Positions 9,373 through 18,715 are shown, numbered from the stretch's first letter. The stretch: DNA of 64,000 bases from Nocardia blacklockiae (GCF_015477355.1 NZ_JADLRJ010000012.1:1-64000), one strand, 5' to 3'. Translations and numbers: made by a program. The notes: generated from the sequence alone by a model not told the origin.

Positions 9373-11046
9373 CTACTGTCTCGCGATGTATCGGTGGACG
9401 AGCATGACCGCCATCGCGCCCTCGCCCACGGCGGACGCGACCCGTTTCGCCGACTCCGAGTGCACGTCGCCGGCCACGAAGACACCGGGGACGCTGGTCT
9501 CCAGGTGGTGCGGCGGGCGCGGCAGCTCCCAGCCCGCCGGACGATTGCCGTCGACCAGCAGATCCGGTCCGGCCAGCACGTACCCGTCGGGGTCGCGCGC
9601 TACCAGGCCGTCGAGCCAGTCGGTCTCGGGTGCGGCGCCGATGAACAGGAACAACCGTTCGGCGTCCACTTTTTCTTCCGCGCCCGTGGCGTTGTTGCGC
9701 AGCACGATGCGTTCCAGGTGGTCCTCCCCGTCGGCGGAGACCACCTCGGTGCAGGTGTGCACCTTGATGTTGGGGATCTGCTCGATCTGCCGGATCAGGT
9801 AGTGCGACATCGACTTCTCGAGCGAATCCGAGCGCACCAGGATGTGCACGGTCTGCGCGTTGCGGGACAGGAACACCGCCGCCTGGCCCGCCGAGTTCGC
9901 GCCGCCCACGATGTAGACGTCGCGGCCGGCGCAGTCGGCGGCCTCGGTCATCGCCGAACCGTAGTACACGCCGCGGCCGGTGAAGTCGTCCACGCCGGGC
10001 GCGGGATGGTGGCGGTAGTTGACGCCGGTGGCGATCAGCACCGAGTGCGCGGCGACCGAACTGCCGTCGTCGAAGCGCACCACCCGCGCCGAACCGCACA
10101 CCTCCAGCCCGACCACGCGACGGGCGGTGATCAGCTCGGCGCCGAATTTCACGGCCTGCCGCCGCGCCCGGTCGGCCAGCTGCGCGCCCGACAATCCGTC
10201 GGGGAAGCCCAGGTAGTTCTCGATCCGCGAACTCTGGCCCGCCTGCCCGCCCGTGGCGGTGCGTTCCACCAGCACCGTGCGCAAGCCCTCGGACGCGCCG
10301 TACACCGCGGCGCCCAGCCCGGCCGGGCCGCCGCCCACCACGATCAGGTCGTAGAAGTCCCCGGTCGGGTCGGTGTTCAGGCCGACGCTGCCGGCCAGTT
10401 CGCTGTCGGTGGGCGTGATCAGGGCCTGGCCCGCGGCATCGATCACCACCGGGCACTGGTCCTCGTCGGCCCCGGCGGCCTGCAGCAGCCGCGCGCCCTC
10501 CGGCTCGTCGGCCAGGTACCAGCGGTAGGGCAGCTGGTTGCGGGCGAGGAATTCGCGCACTTCCGAACAGCGGGCCGACCACCGGTGGCCGATCACCTTG
10601 GTCTCGTGCACCGGGCGGTGTTCGTCGCCGCGCCAGGCCTCCAGCAGCGCGTCGACGACCGGATAGAGCTTCTCCTCCGGCGGATCCCAGGGCTTGAGCA
10701 GATAGTGATCGAGATCGACGACATTGATCGCCTCGATGGCGGCATTGGTGTCGGCGTAGGCGGTCAGCAATACCCGGCGCGCGTACGGGTGCAGATCCAT
10801 AGCCTGCTCGAGGAATTCGATGCCGTCCATCCCCGGCATCCGGTAATCGGCGATCAACACGGCGACGGGTTGGCCCCGCAGTTTCATCTCGCGCAGCGCG
10901 TCGAGCGCGGCCGCGCCCGATTCGGCGCGCAGAATCCGGTAATCCGCGCCGTAGCGGCGTCGCAAGTCGCGGACCACGGCCCGGGAGACGCCCGGATCGT
11001 CGTCGACGCTCAGGATTGCCGGTTTGGCGACAGCTGGTGAAGTCAC
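9373..11046 (-). CDS. Response-regulator receiver / thioredoxin-reductase-like fusion
   Basis: A 557-residue protein. Residues 1-135 form a receiver domain (ILSVDDDPG, phosphoacceptor Asp67 in IADYRMPGMDG, Lys118 in LLKPWDPPEE). About 150-225 is a thioredoxin-fold-like linker, and 235-557 a flavoprotein domain with FAD motif VVGGGPAGLGAAVYG, NADP motif VYIVGGANSAGQAAVF and AGDVH near the end. The redox CxxC of true thioredoxin reductases is missing: the matching stretch reads VYYGSAMTEAADCAG. Output is therefore probably a phosphorylation-controlled flavin redox activity, not DNA binding. GTG at 11046 is preceded by -10 CATACT (11053-11058) and no ribosome site, so it is probably leaderless. 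Confidence 0.9.
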   Translation of the reverse strand: MTSPAVAKPAILSVDDDPGVSRAVVRDLRRRYGADYRILRAESGAAALDALREMKLRGQPVAVLIADYRMPGMDGIEFLEQAMDLHPYARRVLLTAYADTNAAIEAINVVDLDHYLLKPWDPPEEKLYPVVDALLEAWRGDEHRPVHETKVIGHRWSARCSEVREFLARNQLPYRWYLADEPEGARLLQAAGADEDQCPVVIDAAGQALITPTDSELAGSVGLNTDPTGDFYDLIVVGGGPAGLGAAVYGASEGLRTVLVERTATGGQAGQSSRIENYLGFPDGLSGAQLADRARRQAVKFGAELITARRVVGLEVCGSARVVRFDDGSSVAAHSVLIATGVNYRHHPAPGVDDFTGRGVYYGSAMTEAADCAGRDVYIVGGANSAGQAAVFLSRNAQTVHILVRSDSLEKSMSHYLIRQIEQIPNIKVHTCTEVVSADGEDHLERIVLRNNATGAEEKVDAERLFLFIGAAPETDWLDGLVARDPDGYVLAGPDLLVDGNRPAGWELPRPPHHLETSVPGVFVAGDVHSESAKRVASAVGEGAMAVMLVHRYIARQ

Positions 11047-11113
11047 ACCGAAAGTATGGGCGTCGGATCGAGTCCGCGCGCCCCGCACCCGGTCAGCGGT
11101 ACCGGATGTTCGC

Positions 11114-11311
11114 TCACAGCCGATGTTGCTGGACCAGGTCCAGCTCCGTCGGAGTCAGCAACCGCTCCAGTCGTTCCTCGCGCTCGGCGGCCTTGCGCCG
11201 GGTGTTCCCGCCACCCGGTCCGGTGGCGGTGGTGAGCTCTTCGGAATCGGAAACAGGTAGTAGCGGAACGGAATCCGCCTGCCTGCGATGGAGGAGAAAG
11301 TGCAGTTTCAC
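11114..11311 (-). CDS. Small charged hypothetical protein
   Basis: A 65-residue ORF starting with GTG at 11311, which has GAGG 9 nt upstream; a GTG two codons earlier is possible. The product is basic at the N-terminus and has a highly charged helix (RRKAAEREERLERLL) near the C-terminus. No domain is recognised. It ends 67 bp before the receiver/TrxR-like gene on the same strand. Coding status is plausible but not certain. Confidence 0.45.
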   Translation of the reverse strand: MKLHFLLHRRQADSVPLLPVSDSEELTTATGPGGGNTRRKAAEREERLERLLTPTELDLVQQHRL

Positions 11312-11554
11312 GGCCACTCACCTCACGGGGGACGAAAACTCGGGCTCGGTCGGTTGCTTCGTTGCCTTCCGCTTCCTCTATCTGCCATTGTGCGTCGCTT
11401 ATTACAGGACGGGGTACCCCTCACATCAGAATGTGATCTAGTTGATTTTCGATCGAATGTGGCCCGCATCACCGATCCCACGCCGTAGTGGGTACACGAA
11501 CACGCTGTCCCAGTAGGATTCCCGGTACCGATCGTCACACTCCCGGAGGCAGCG

Positions 11555-12004
11555 TTGCCGAACACACTCGAAGCCACCGTCGACATCTCCGCGCCGCCGG
11601 AGCGGGTCTGGGCGGTGGTCTCGGATCTGAAGCGGATGCCGGAATTCAGCCCGAACACGGTCCGGATGGTCCCGCTGGGCACACCGCGCAGCGGCACCTG
11701 GACGGTCAACCTCAACCGCGACGGACGCAAGTACTACCCGACCACCTCGCGCATCGTGCGCTACGAACCGCACCGCGCCTTCGCCTTCCGGATGAACGAG
11801 AACGGCACGGTGTGGAGCTACACCCTGGAGCCGACCGAGTCCGGCACCCGGCTGACCGAACGCCGCGACGTGCCCAACGGGGTCCGCAAGCCGGTGCGCG
11901 TGCTCATCGACGCGTTCCTCGGCGGTGAGCAGCAGTTCGAGGCGAATCTGGTGCGCGGCATGAACGAGACCCTCGGCAAGATCAAGGCCGCGGCCGAGAG
12001 GTAG
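11555..12004 (+). CDS. SRPBCC family (polyketide cyclase/START-like) protein
   Basis: A 149-residue START-like fold protein: N-terminal strand EATVDISAPPERVWAVVSDL, central strands and a long C-terminal helix (EANLVRGMNETLGKIKAAAE). Such proteins bind small hydrophobic ligands; the ligand cannot be read from sequence. The start is TTG at 11555, placed 5 nt after GGAGGC. The roughly 240-bp gap upstream is AT-richer than average and probably holds the promoter (TAGGAT near 11514). Confidence 0.8.
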   Translation: MPNTLEATVDISAPPERVWAVVSDLKRMPEFSPNTVRMVPLGTPRSGTWTVNLNRDGRKYYPTTSRIVRYEPHRAFAFRMNENGTVWSYTLEPTESGTRLTERRDVPNGVRKPVRVLIDAFLGGEQQFEANLVRGMNETLGKIKAAAER

Positions 12005-12075
12005 ATCCGCACAGGCGGATTCGCGGCCGGGCGTGTTCGCCGGACATCGGCGCCCGACGCGCGTAGGTTCCGCTC

Positions 12076-12768
12076 ATGCGACCAATCCTCGGCGCGGTGG
12101 CCGCGCTCGCCGGCACGACCGCCCTGCTGTCCGGGTGCGGCGGCTCCGATCACGCGGAGCCGAGTCGCGACGTCACCGTCGTCGGCACCGGACAGGTGCG
12201 CGGCGCTCCCGACACGTTGAACGCCGATCTCGGGGTCGAGGTGACCGCGCCGGACGTGTCCACCGCCATCCAGACCGCCAACGGCCGCGCGGCGGCGGTG
12301 AACGACGCCGTCGCCGCGGCCGGCGTGGCCCGCGAGGACATCCGGACCACCGACGTCTCGCTGCAACCGCAGTACGGGCCCGACCGGACCGTGACCGGCT
12401 ACCGCGCGACGAACACCGTGCACCTCACCGTGCGGGATCTGTCGAAGGCGTCGGGAGTGCTCGATGCCGCGGTGCGGGCCGGCGGCAACGAGGCCCGCAT
12501 CGACGGGGTGTCCTTCGCGCTCGACGACAACTCCAAGCTGCTCGCCGACGCCCGCGCCCGCGCCTTCGCCGACGCCAAGTCGCGGGCCGAGCAGTACGCG
12601 GTGCTGTCGGGGCTGAAGCTGCGAGAGGTGAAGTCCATCAACGAGACTCGCAGCGGCGGCGGCGAACCGCCGACGCCGCGTGCGCAGTTCGCCCGGCCCG
12701 ACGTGCCGCTCGAGCCGGGGTTGCAGACGGTGACCTTCGACGTCACCGTCACCTGGAATATGGCGTGA
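12076..12768 (+). CDS. SIMPL domain (DUF541) lipoprotein
   Basis: A 230-residue exported lipoprotein (signal peptide to about residue 20, lipobox LLSGC) followed by one SIMPL/DUF541 domain (VTVVGTGQVRGAPDTLNADLGVEV to the C-terminal VTFDVTVTWNMA). Bacterial SIMPL proteins form ring-like periplasmic assemblies of mostly unknown role. A -10 box TAGGTT (12064-12069) stands 6 nt before the ATG, so the message is probably leaderless. It ends 7 bp from the convergent fabH. Confidence 0.85.
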   Translation: MRPILGAVAALAGTTALLSGCGGSDHAEPSRDVTVVGTGQVRGAPDTLNADLGVEVTAPDVSTAIQTANGRAAAVNDAVAAAGVAREDIRTTDVSLQPQYGPDRTVTGYRATNTVHLTVRDLSKASGVLDAAVRAGGNEARIDGVSFALDDNSKLLADARARAFADAKSRAEQYAVLSGLKLREVKSINETRSGGGEPPTPRAQFARPDVPLEPGLQTVTFDVTVTWNMA

Positions 12769-12775
12769 GGCAGGG

Positions 12776-13804
12776 TCACTGCCAGTTCGGCAGCTTCACG
12801 ACCTGCGCCGCGTAGGACAGGCCCGCACCGAACGCGACCAGCAGCGCGTCGGCGCCGGGCTTGGTCTCGCCGCTGCGTAGTAAGGCCTCCATGGCCAGCG
12901 GGATCGAGGCCGCCGAGGTGTTGCCCGTCTCCTCGATGTCGTTGGCCAGGGCGCAGCTGGCCGGGAGCTTCAGCTCGCGGGCCATGATCTCGATGATCCG
13001 GCCGTTGGCCTGGTGCGGGACCATCGCGTCCAGGTCGTCGGGGGTCAGGCCGGCGCGCTCGATGGCGTCCAGGCAGACCTTCTTCAGCGAGTGCGCGGCC
13101 CAGCGGAACACCGCGGTGCCCTCCATCGCCAGGTACGGGCGCACGGCGTCGAGGCCCTGGTCCTCGATCTCGCCGAAGAACTCCATCCAGTCCTTGTCCT
13201 GGCGGATGGCGTGGTGCTGGGTGCCGTCGGAACCCCAGACGGTGGGGCCGATGCCGGGCTCGTCGGACGGGCCGATGACGACCGCGCCCGCGCCGTCGGC
13301 GAACAGGAACGCGGTGCCGCGGTCGGCCGGGTTGATCGCGTCGGTGAGCCGCTCGACGCCGATGACCAGTGCGTGGCCCGCGCTGCCGCCCTTCACCAGG
13401 TCCGACGCCAGGCCCACCGCGTGGCAGAACCCGGCGCAGCCGGCCGAGATGTCGAACGCGGCGGGGTTGTTCATGCCCAGTTCGGTGGCGATCTGCGGGG
13501 CGGCGGCCGGGGTGAGCAGCAGCCAGGTGGAGGTGGCCACGATGACGCAGCCGATCTGGTCGGGGGTGACGCCGGCCGCGGCCAGGGCGTCGCGCGCCGC
13601 CGCGGCGCTCATGGCGATGATCGTCTCGGAATCGGACGCGAACCGGCGGGTCTTGATGCCCGAGCGGGTGCGAATCCATTCGTCGCTGGAATCGATCGGT
13701 CCGGCCACCTCGTCGTTGGTGACGACCCGAGCCGGGCGGTACACGCCGAGCCCGAGCATCGCGGTGTGCTCCGCCCCCGTGACCTGGGCGAGTCGAGCAG
13801 CCAT
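12776..13804 (-). CDS. fabH: 3-oxoacyl-ACP synthase III (KAS III)
   Basis: Condenses an acyl-CoA starter with malonyl-ACP to begin type II fatty acid (in this group, meromycolate) elongation. The 342-residue protein has the catalytic triad: Cys in DISAGCAGFCHAV, His in VPHQANGRIIE and Asn in EETGNTSAAS. The ATG at 13804 follows AAGGAG by 6 nt. It stands alone, away from any fatty-acid cluster, so a specialised role (a paralogue acting on an unusual starter) is also possible. A dyad ATGAGG-N3-CCTCAT lies at 13921-13935 in its upstream region. Confidence 0.92.
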   Translation of the reverse strand: MAARLAQVTGAEHTAMLGLGVYRPARVVTNDEVAGPIDSSDEWIRTRSGIKTRRFASDSETIIAMSAAAARDALAAAGVTPDQIGCVIVATSTWLLLTPAAAPQIATELGMNNPAAFDISAGCAGFCHAVGLASDLVKGGSAGHALVIGVERLTDAINPADRGTAFLFADGAGAVVIGPSDEPGIGPTVWGSDGTQHHAIRQDKDWMEFFGEIEDQGLDAVRPYLAMEGTAVFRWAAHSLKKVCLDAIERAGLTPDDLDAMVPHQANGRIIEIMARELKLPASCALANDIEETGNTSAASIPLAMEALLRSGETKPGADALLVAFGAGLSYAAQVVKLPNWQ

Positions 13805-14057
13805 CGTGCTTCTCCTTGGTACCTGCCGGCAGGCGTGTCCCGGGCCCGCCGGCCCCACCCGCGCATCGAACATTCCTTCATCGGGCACCCCGTCCACGGT
13901 CGAGCTACGTGACCGTAGACATGAGGCCCCCTCATATTAGCCGGAAGATTATCGGGCGGCGTGGGTATTGTCACAATCGATCGGGTATTGCCAGTTCGCA
14001 CGCCGGTTATCCGAACCGGTAGTGAAGCCCTGTTCCTACGAGTGATTCGAGGACATC

Positions 14058-14330
14058 ATGCTCGGTCTCGGAATTATCGGTTGGATCATCATCGGCGGCC
14101 TGGCCGGTTGGATCGCCAGCAAGTTCATGGGGACGGACGCCCAGCAGGGCATCTTCCTCAACATCGTGGTCGGCGTCGTCGGCGGCCTCATCGGCGGTTT
14201 CCTGCTGAAGCTGTTGGGCGTCGACGTCGAGGGCGGCGGGATCATCTTCAGCTTCCTGACCTGCCTCGGCGGCGCGGCGATCCTGCTGTTCCTGGTGGGC
14301 CTGGTCACCGGGCGCCGCAAGGTCGGCTAG
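14058..14330 (+). CDS. GlsB/YeaQ/YmgE family membrane protein
   Basis: A 90-residue membrane protein with three hydrophobic segments ([58 protein letters not shown]). It belongs to the transglycosylase-associated/general-stress family, whose function is unproven. The ATG follows GAGGACATC. A hairpin downstream ends the transcript. Confidence 0.9.
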   Translation: MLGLGIIGWIIIGGLAGWIASKFMGTDAQQGIFLNIVVGVVGGLIGGFLLKLLGVDVEGGGIIFSFLTCLGGAAILLFLVGLVTGRRKVG

Positions 14331-14343
14331 CCACGACCCTTCG

Positions 14344-14379
14344 CACTGCCGCGACGGCCGCTCGGCCGCCGCGGCAGTG
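14344..14379 (+). terminator. Hairpin after the GlsB gene
   Basis: CACTGCCGCG pairs with CGCGGCAGTG (10 bp) around a GC-rich inner stem, 13 nt past the stop codon at 14330. No T-run follows. Confidence 0.6.
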
Positions 14380-14475
14380 TGCTGCCGGGGCGCGGAAGTG
14401 CTGTCGCAGCACACCCTCCCACGCGGCACTTCCCGTATGGTGTGTGCGACTTGTCCATGCACGAAAGAGGAGCCC

Positions 14476-15192
14476 GTGGCCCGCCGCCCCACCCCGCCCG
14501 GCACGCCCGACCGGACCGGTCTCGGTCATGTCGCCGACCTGGTCCGCGATGCGATTCCGCCGCTGCACCCCGCCGGACTGCCGTTCGTGGCGACGCCGCT
14601 GGCCGTCGCGCTGCTGGGCCGACGCCGGAAGTGGCTGCGCCGCAGCGGTTTCGCGGCCGCAGCGGCGACGGCGGCGTTCTTCCGGCACCCGCACCGGGTG
14701 CCGCCGAACCGGGCGAACGTCGTGGTCGCGCCCGCCGACGGCCAGATCGCGCTGGTCGACACCGCGGTACCGCCCGCCGAACTGAACCTCGGCGACGCCG
14801 AACTGCCGCGGGTGAGCATCTTCCTGTCGGTGCTGGACGTGCACGTGCAGCGCACCCCGGTGTCGGGCACCGTGCGCGAGATCGCCTATCAGCGCGGGCA
14901 ATTCCGCTCCGCCGACCTGCCCGAGGCCAGCGCGGTCAACGAGCGCAACAGCATGGTGCTCGAGACCGACGCCGGCCAACTGGTGACGGTGGTCCAGATC
15001 GCGGGCCTGCTGGCCCGCCGGATCGTGTGCGACGCCGCGCTCGGCGACAAGCTGGTCATCGGCGAGACCTACGGGCTGATCCGGTTCGGTTCGCGCGTCG
15101 ACACCTACTTCCCGGCCGGGACCGAGCTGCTGGTCACGCCCGGGCAGCGCACCATCGGCGGGGAGACGGTGCTCGCCGAACTGCTGTCATGA
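14476..15192 (+). CDS. psd: Phosphatidylserine decarboxylase
   Basis: Makes phosphatidylethanolamine from phosphatidylserine at the membrane. A 238-residue proenzyme with the family signatures [30 protein letters not shown] and NERNS; self-cleavage to the pyruvoyl form is expected at Gly-Ser in [10 protein letters not shown]. The GTG start follows AGAGGAG by 3 nt. The frame is open further upstream but that part is unlike the family. Its stop overlaps the pssA start (ATGA), so the consecutive enzymes of the pathway are co-translated. Confidence 0.95.
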   Translation: MARRPTPPGTPDRTGLGHVADLVRDAIPPLHPAGLPFVATPLAVALLGRRRKWLRRSGFAAAAATAAFFRHPHRVPPNRANVVVAPADGQIALVDTAVPPAELNLGDAELPRVSIFLSVLDVHVQRTPVSGTVREIAYQRGQFRSADLPEASAVNERNSMVLETDAGQLVTVVQIAGLLARRIVCDAALGDKLVIGETYGLIRFGSRVDTYFPAGTELLVTPGQRTIGGETVLAELLS

Positions 15193-16067
15193 TCGAAGAG
15201 ACCGTGACCGAGCACGGCCGGCGGCGACGGACGGTCCGGCTGCTCCCGAGCATCGTCACGATCATGGCGCTGTGCGCCGGGCTGTCGGCGGTGAAGTTCG
15301 CGCTGGAGGGTTCGCTGGCCACCGCCGTCGCGATGATCGGCGCGGCGGCCGTGCTCGACACCCTCGACGGGCGGCTGGCCCGGATGCTGTCCGCCACCAC
15401 CAAGATCGGCGCCGAGCTGGACTCGCTCGCCGACGCCATCTCCTTCGGCGTCGCGCCCGCGCTGGTGCTGTACGTGACGTTCCTGCGGCAGGACAGCGCG
15501 GGCTGGATCATCGCGCTGATCTACGCGGTGAGCATCGTGCTGCGGCTGGCCCGGTTCAACACGCTGATGGACGACGACACCCGCCCCGACTGGCAGCGCG
15601 AGTATTTCGTCGGGGTGCCCGCGCCGGCCGCCGCGCTGATCGCGTTGCTGCCGCTGGCCGTGCACGAGCAGTTCGGCAGCGGCTGGTGGAACAACTTTCC
15701 GGTGGCGGCGGCCTGGACGGTGTTCGCGGCGCTACTGGCCGTCAGCACCATTCCGACGCTGGCGATGAAGTCGGTGTCGGTGGCGCCGCAGGCGGCGGCG
15801 CTGCTGCTGGTGCTGACCGCGCTCACCGCGGCCGCGCTGGTCACCTACCCGCTGATCCTGCTCATGGTGCTGATCGGCCTCTACCTGGCCCACATCCCGT
15901 TCGCCTGGCGCTCGCAGCGCTGGGTCGCGGCCCGACCGGAGACCTGGCACCACAAACCGGCCGAACGCCGCGCCCAGCGCCGCGCCGACCGCCGCCGCCC
16001 GGCGCTGCGCGTACCGGTGTCGACCTCCCGCTTGCGGCTGCGCCGCCCGGGCGCCCGCCAGCGCTGA
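15189..16067 (+). CDS. pssA: CDP-diacylglycerol-serine O-phosphatidyltransferase
   Basis: Integral membrane enzyme forming phosphatidylserine from CDP-diacylglycerol and L-serine; its product feeds the Psd encoded just before it. The CDP-alcohol phosphotransferase signature D-x2-DG-x2-AR-x8-G-x3-D-x3-D is present as [12 protein letters not shown]...GAELDSLAD (about residues 57-85). About seven membrane helices follow or surround it, and the C-terminus is a basic tail rich in Arg. 292 residues, normal length. Confidence 0.95.
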   Translation: MIEETVTEHGRRRRTVRLLPSIVTIMALCAGLSAVKFALEGSLATAVAMIGAAAVLDTLDGRLARMLSATTKIGAELDSLADAISFGVAPALVLYVTFLRQDSAGWIIALIYAVSIVLRLARFNTLMDDDTRPDWQREYFVGVPAPAAALIALLPLAVHEQFGSGWWNNFPVAAAWTVFAALLAVSTIPTLAMKSVSVAPQAAALLLVLTALTAAALVTYPLILLMVLIGLYLAHIPFAWRSQRWVAARPETWHHKPAERRAQRRADRRRPALRVPVSTSRLRLRRPGARQR

Positions 16068-16104
16068 ACGGTCGCGCCCGGCGGACACCCCCATAATGGG
16101 TCGG

Positions 16105-18321
16105 GTGCCGGAACTGTCGCTCACCGCCCGCCTGAACCGCTCGGCCGCCGACACCCGCCGGGGGGTGGTGCGGCTACATCCGGAAGCGCTCGCGGCGCTG
16201 GGTTTGCGGGAGTGGGACGGGATCGCGCTGATCGGGTCGCGGCGCACGGCGGCGGTGGCCGGGGTGGCGCCCGCGGGTACGCCGGCCGGGGTGATCCTGC
16301 TCGACGACGTGACGCTGTCCAACGCGGGCGTGCGCGAGGACGCGACGGTGGTGGTGGCGCCGGTGACGGTGTTCGGGGCGCGGCAGCTCTCGGTGACCGG
16401 CTCGACACAGGCCACCCACACCATTCCGGAGACCACGCTGCGACAGGCGCTGCTCGGCAAGGTCGTCACCGTCGGTGACGCGGTATCCCTACTGCCGCGC
16501 GATCTGGGTCCGGGCACCAGCACCGCGGCTGCGACACAGGCACTTTCGCGCACCTTCGGCATCGCGTGGACCTCCGAGCTGCTCACCGTCACCGCGACCG
16601 ACCCGGTGCGCGGACCGGTCAGCGTGCAGCCGAACAGCGCGGTGGTGTGGGGCACCGGGGTGCCGGCGGCCGACGCGTCGCACGATCCCGGCGCGGGCCC
16701 CGACAGCCAATCCGTCGCACCGGGCACGCGGATGCGGGTGCGGGAGCGGCCGTCCGCGGTGGACGTCGCCGATCTGGCCGGGGTGCGCCCGCAGGCCGCG
16801 AAGCTGTCGGAGTGGCTGAGCCTCGCCCTCGACGAACCGGAACTGCTCAAAACACTCGGCGCCCCACCGCATCTCGGCGTGCTGGTCACCGGCCCGGCCG
16901 GCGCGGGCAAGGCGACGCTGGCGCGGGCGGTGGCGACGCCGCGGCGCATCGTCGAACTCGACGGCCCGACGGTGGGCGCCACCGAGAGCGGCACCCGGCT
17001 GCGCGAGGTGGGTCTCGCGGTGTCCGAAATCTGTTCCGGCGCGGGCGGAGTGCTGCTGATCACCGACATCGACGCGCTGCTGCCGGCCGATCCGGAGCCG
17101 GTCGCCACCCTGATCCTCGATCAGTTGCGCGCGGCGGTGGCCACGCCCGGAGTCGCCTTCCTGGCCACCACCTCTCACCCCGCCGGCATCGACACCCGTT
17201 TGCGCGCACCGGATCTGTGCGATCGCGAGGTCGCGCTGACGCTGCCGACCGCGGCGGTGCGCAAGGACCTGCTCGAGCAGCTGCTGCGCAAGGTGCCCAC
17301 CGGCGAGTTGAGGCTGGAGGAGATCGCCGCTCGCACACCGGGTTTCGTGGTCTCGGACCTGGCCGCGCTGTGCCGGGAGGCGGCGCTGCGCGCGGCGTCG
17401 CGGGCCAGCCGCGACCACAGCGACCCGGTGCTCACCCAGCCGGACCTGCTCGGCGCGCTGGAGGTGATTCGCCCGCTGTCGCGGTCGGGCACCGAGGAAT
17501 TGGCGATCGGCAGTCTCAGTCTCGACGACGTCGGCGACATGGTCGAGACCAAGCAGGCGCTGACCGAGGCGGTGCTCTGGCCGCTGCGCCACCCGGATTC
17601 GTTCGCCCGGCTCGGCATCGACCCGCCGCGCGGGGTGCTGCTGTACGGGCCGCCGGGGTGCGGCAAGACGTTCCTGGTGCGGGCGCTGGCAGGTAGCGGG
17701 CAGCTCAGCGTGCACGCGGTCAAAGGCGCCGAGCTGATGGACAAGTGGGTCGGCTCGTCGGAGCGCGCGGTGCGCGAATTGTTCCAGCGCGCCCGCGATT
17801 CCGCGCCGTCGCTGATCTTCCTGGACGAGGTGGACGCGCTGGCCCCGCGCCGCGGCCAGAGCAGCGACTCCGGTGTCGGCGACCGCGTGGTGGCGGCGCT
17901 GCTCACCGAGTTGGACGGTGTGGAACCGCTGCGCGACGTCGTGGTGGTGGGCGCGACCAACCGCCCCGAGCTGATCGACCCGGCCCTGACCCGCCCCGCC
18001 CGCCTCGAGCGCCTGGTGTTCGTGCCGCCCCCGGACGCCGCCGCCCGTACCGAAATCCTGCGCACCGCAAGCCGTTCGGTCCCCCTGGCCGCCGACGTCG
18101 ACCTCCCCGCCCTGGCCGCCGACCTGGACGGCTACTCCGCCGCCGACTGCGCGGCCCTGCTGCGCGAGGCCGCCCTGGCCGCCATGCGCCGCGACGTAGA
18201 GGCGGCCGATATCACCGCGGGCGACGTCGCCGCCGCCCGCGCCGCGGTCCGTCCGTCCCTGGATCCGGCCCAGGTGGAATCGCTCCGCAAATTCGCCGAC
18301 CAACGCAACGGATCGCTTTAG
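16105..18321 (+). CDS. Tandem AAA+ ATPase, Cdc48-like (Rv0435c family)
   Basis: A 738-residue ATPase with an N-terminal double-psi-barrel-like domain (about 1-85) and two AAA+ modules. D1 has Walker A GPAGAGKAT but its Walker B reads LLITDIDALL, so the usual Glu after the first Asp is Ile. D2 is complete: GPPGCGKTF, LIFLDEVDAL and sensor/arginine-finger region VVGATNRPELIDPALTRPAR. This resembles Cdc48/p97-type unfoldases. The GTG at 16105 is preferred because -10 CATAAT (16092-16097) lies 7 nt before it; the in-frame ATG at 16096 falls inside that box. It follows pssA by 37 bp, as in M. tuberculosis, but may have its own promoter. Confidence 0.88.
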   Translation: MPELSLTARLNRSAADTRRGVVRLHPEALAALGLREWDGIALIGSRRTAAVAGVAPAGTPAGVILLDDVTLSNAGVREDATVVVAPVTVFGARQLSVTGSTQATHTIPETTLRQALLGKVVTVGDAVSLLPRDLGPGTSTAAATQALSRTFGIAWTSELLTVTATDPVRGPVSVQPNSAVVWGTGVPAADASHDPGAGPDSQSVAPGTRMRVRERPSAVDVADLAGVRPQAAKLSEWLSLALDEPELLKTLGAPPHLGVLVTGPAGAGKATLARAVATPRRIVELDGPTVGATESGTRLREVGLAVSEICSGAGGVLLITDIDALLPADPEPVATLILDQLRAAVATPGVAFLATTSHPAGIDTRLRAPDLCDREVALTLPTAAVRKDLLEQLLRKVPTGELRLEEIAARTPGFVVSDLAALCREAALRAASRASRDHSDPVLTQPDLLGALEVIRPLSRSGTEELAIGSLSLDDVGDMVETKQALTEAVLWPLRHPDSFARLGIDPPRGVLLYGPPGCGKTFLVRALAGSGQLSVHAVKGAELMDKWVGSSERAVRELFQRARDSAPSLIFLDEVDALAPRRGQSSDSGVGDRVVAALLTELDGVEPLRDVVVVGATNRPELIDPALTRPARLERLVFVPPPDAAARTEILRTASRSVPLAADVDLPALAADLDGYSAADCAALLREAALAAMRRDVEAADITAGDVAAARAAVRPSLDPAQVESLRKFADQRNGSL

Positions 18322-18616
18322 CCCGCCCCGCCCGGAAGGCAGGAAAGACCCAGCATCCCGCCCGACCGAACAATTCCCGTGTCGCCGAACGCTATCCACA
18401 ACCGCTCCCTGTCACGTGGCCCGACAGGAAAACACAGAGCGCGCACAAACCGAGGTAGTCGAGCGGACCCGCGCACACCCGCCCCGGCACCGAACTACTC
18501 CCCCAACTGCAACGACACGCCCACCGACCAAATCTGAAAATCTGCAAGAACACTTGCAAGAACAGCCACCACCACAATCACCCCAACCACCAAGTTTCAT
18601 GACCCCAACCACCAAG
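18322..18616. other. Gene-free, AT-richer stretch
   Basis: No gene is supported. Runs of CCAAC/CCACC and AAAA make this stretch visibly poorer in G than its surroundings. Short direct repeats occur (TTGCAAGAACA / TGCAAGAACA near 18541-18564). A single DnaA-box-like CTATCCACA at 18392 is isolated. Confidence 0.5.
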
Positions 18617-18619
18617 TTT
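18581..18619. repeat. 17-bp direct repeat pair
   Basis: CCCCAACCACCAAGTTT occurs at 18581-18597 and again, identical, at 18603-18619, a period of 22 bp. The second copy runs into the left arm of the large hairpin. Confidence 0.85.
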
Positions 18620-18707
18620 TCGGCGCGTCTCGGTTTTCGGGTGCCGCCGCGCCGCGACGAAGGAGCAAGCGGCGGCACCCGAAAACCGAGACCTCAGGCG
18701 CCGAAAA
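18617..18707. repeat. Large inverted repeat (hairpin)
   Basis: The inner arms 18629-18650 and 18669-18690 are a perfect 22-bp inverted repeat with an 18-nt loop. Outer arms TTTTCGGCGC (18617-18626) and GCGCCGAAAA (18698-18707) extend it past a small internal loop. Total about 32 paired bases. It is too long for an ordinary terminator; a mobile palindromic element, a transcription barrier or a structured RNA are possible. Confidence 0.85.
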
Positions 18708-18715
18708 CCCGCCGA

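Noticed and set aside
18391-18400. DnaA-box-like CTATCCACA
   Set aside because: Single copy, no cluster of boxes and no origin genes nearby.
18412-18678. Cys/Arg-rich minus-strand frame in the repeat-rich gap
   Set aside because: Runs through the hairpin and direct repeats, has no ribosome site or leaderless signal, and reads as low-complexity sequence.
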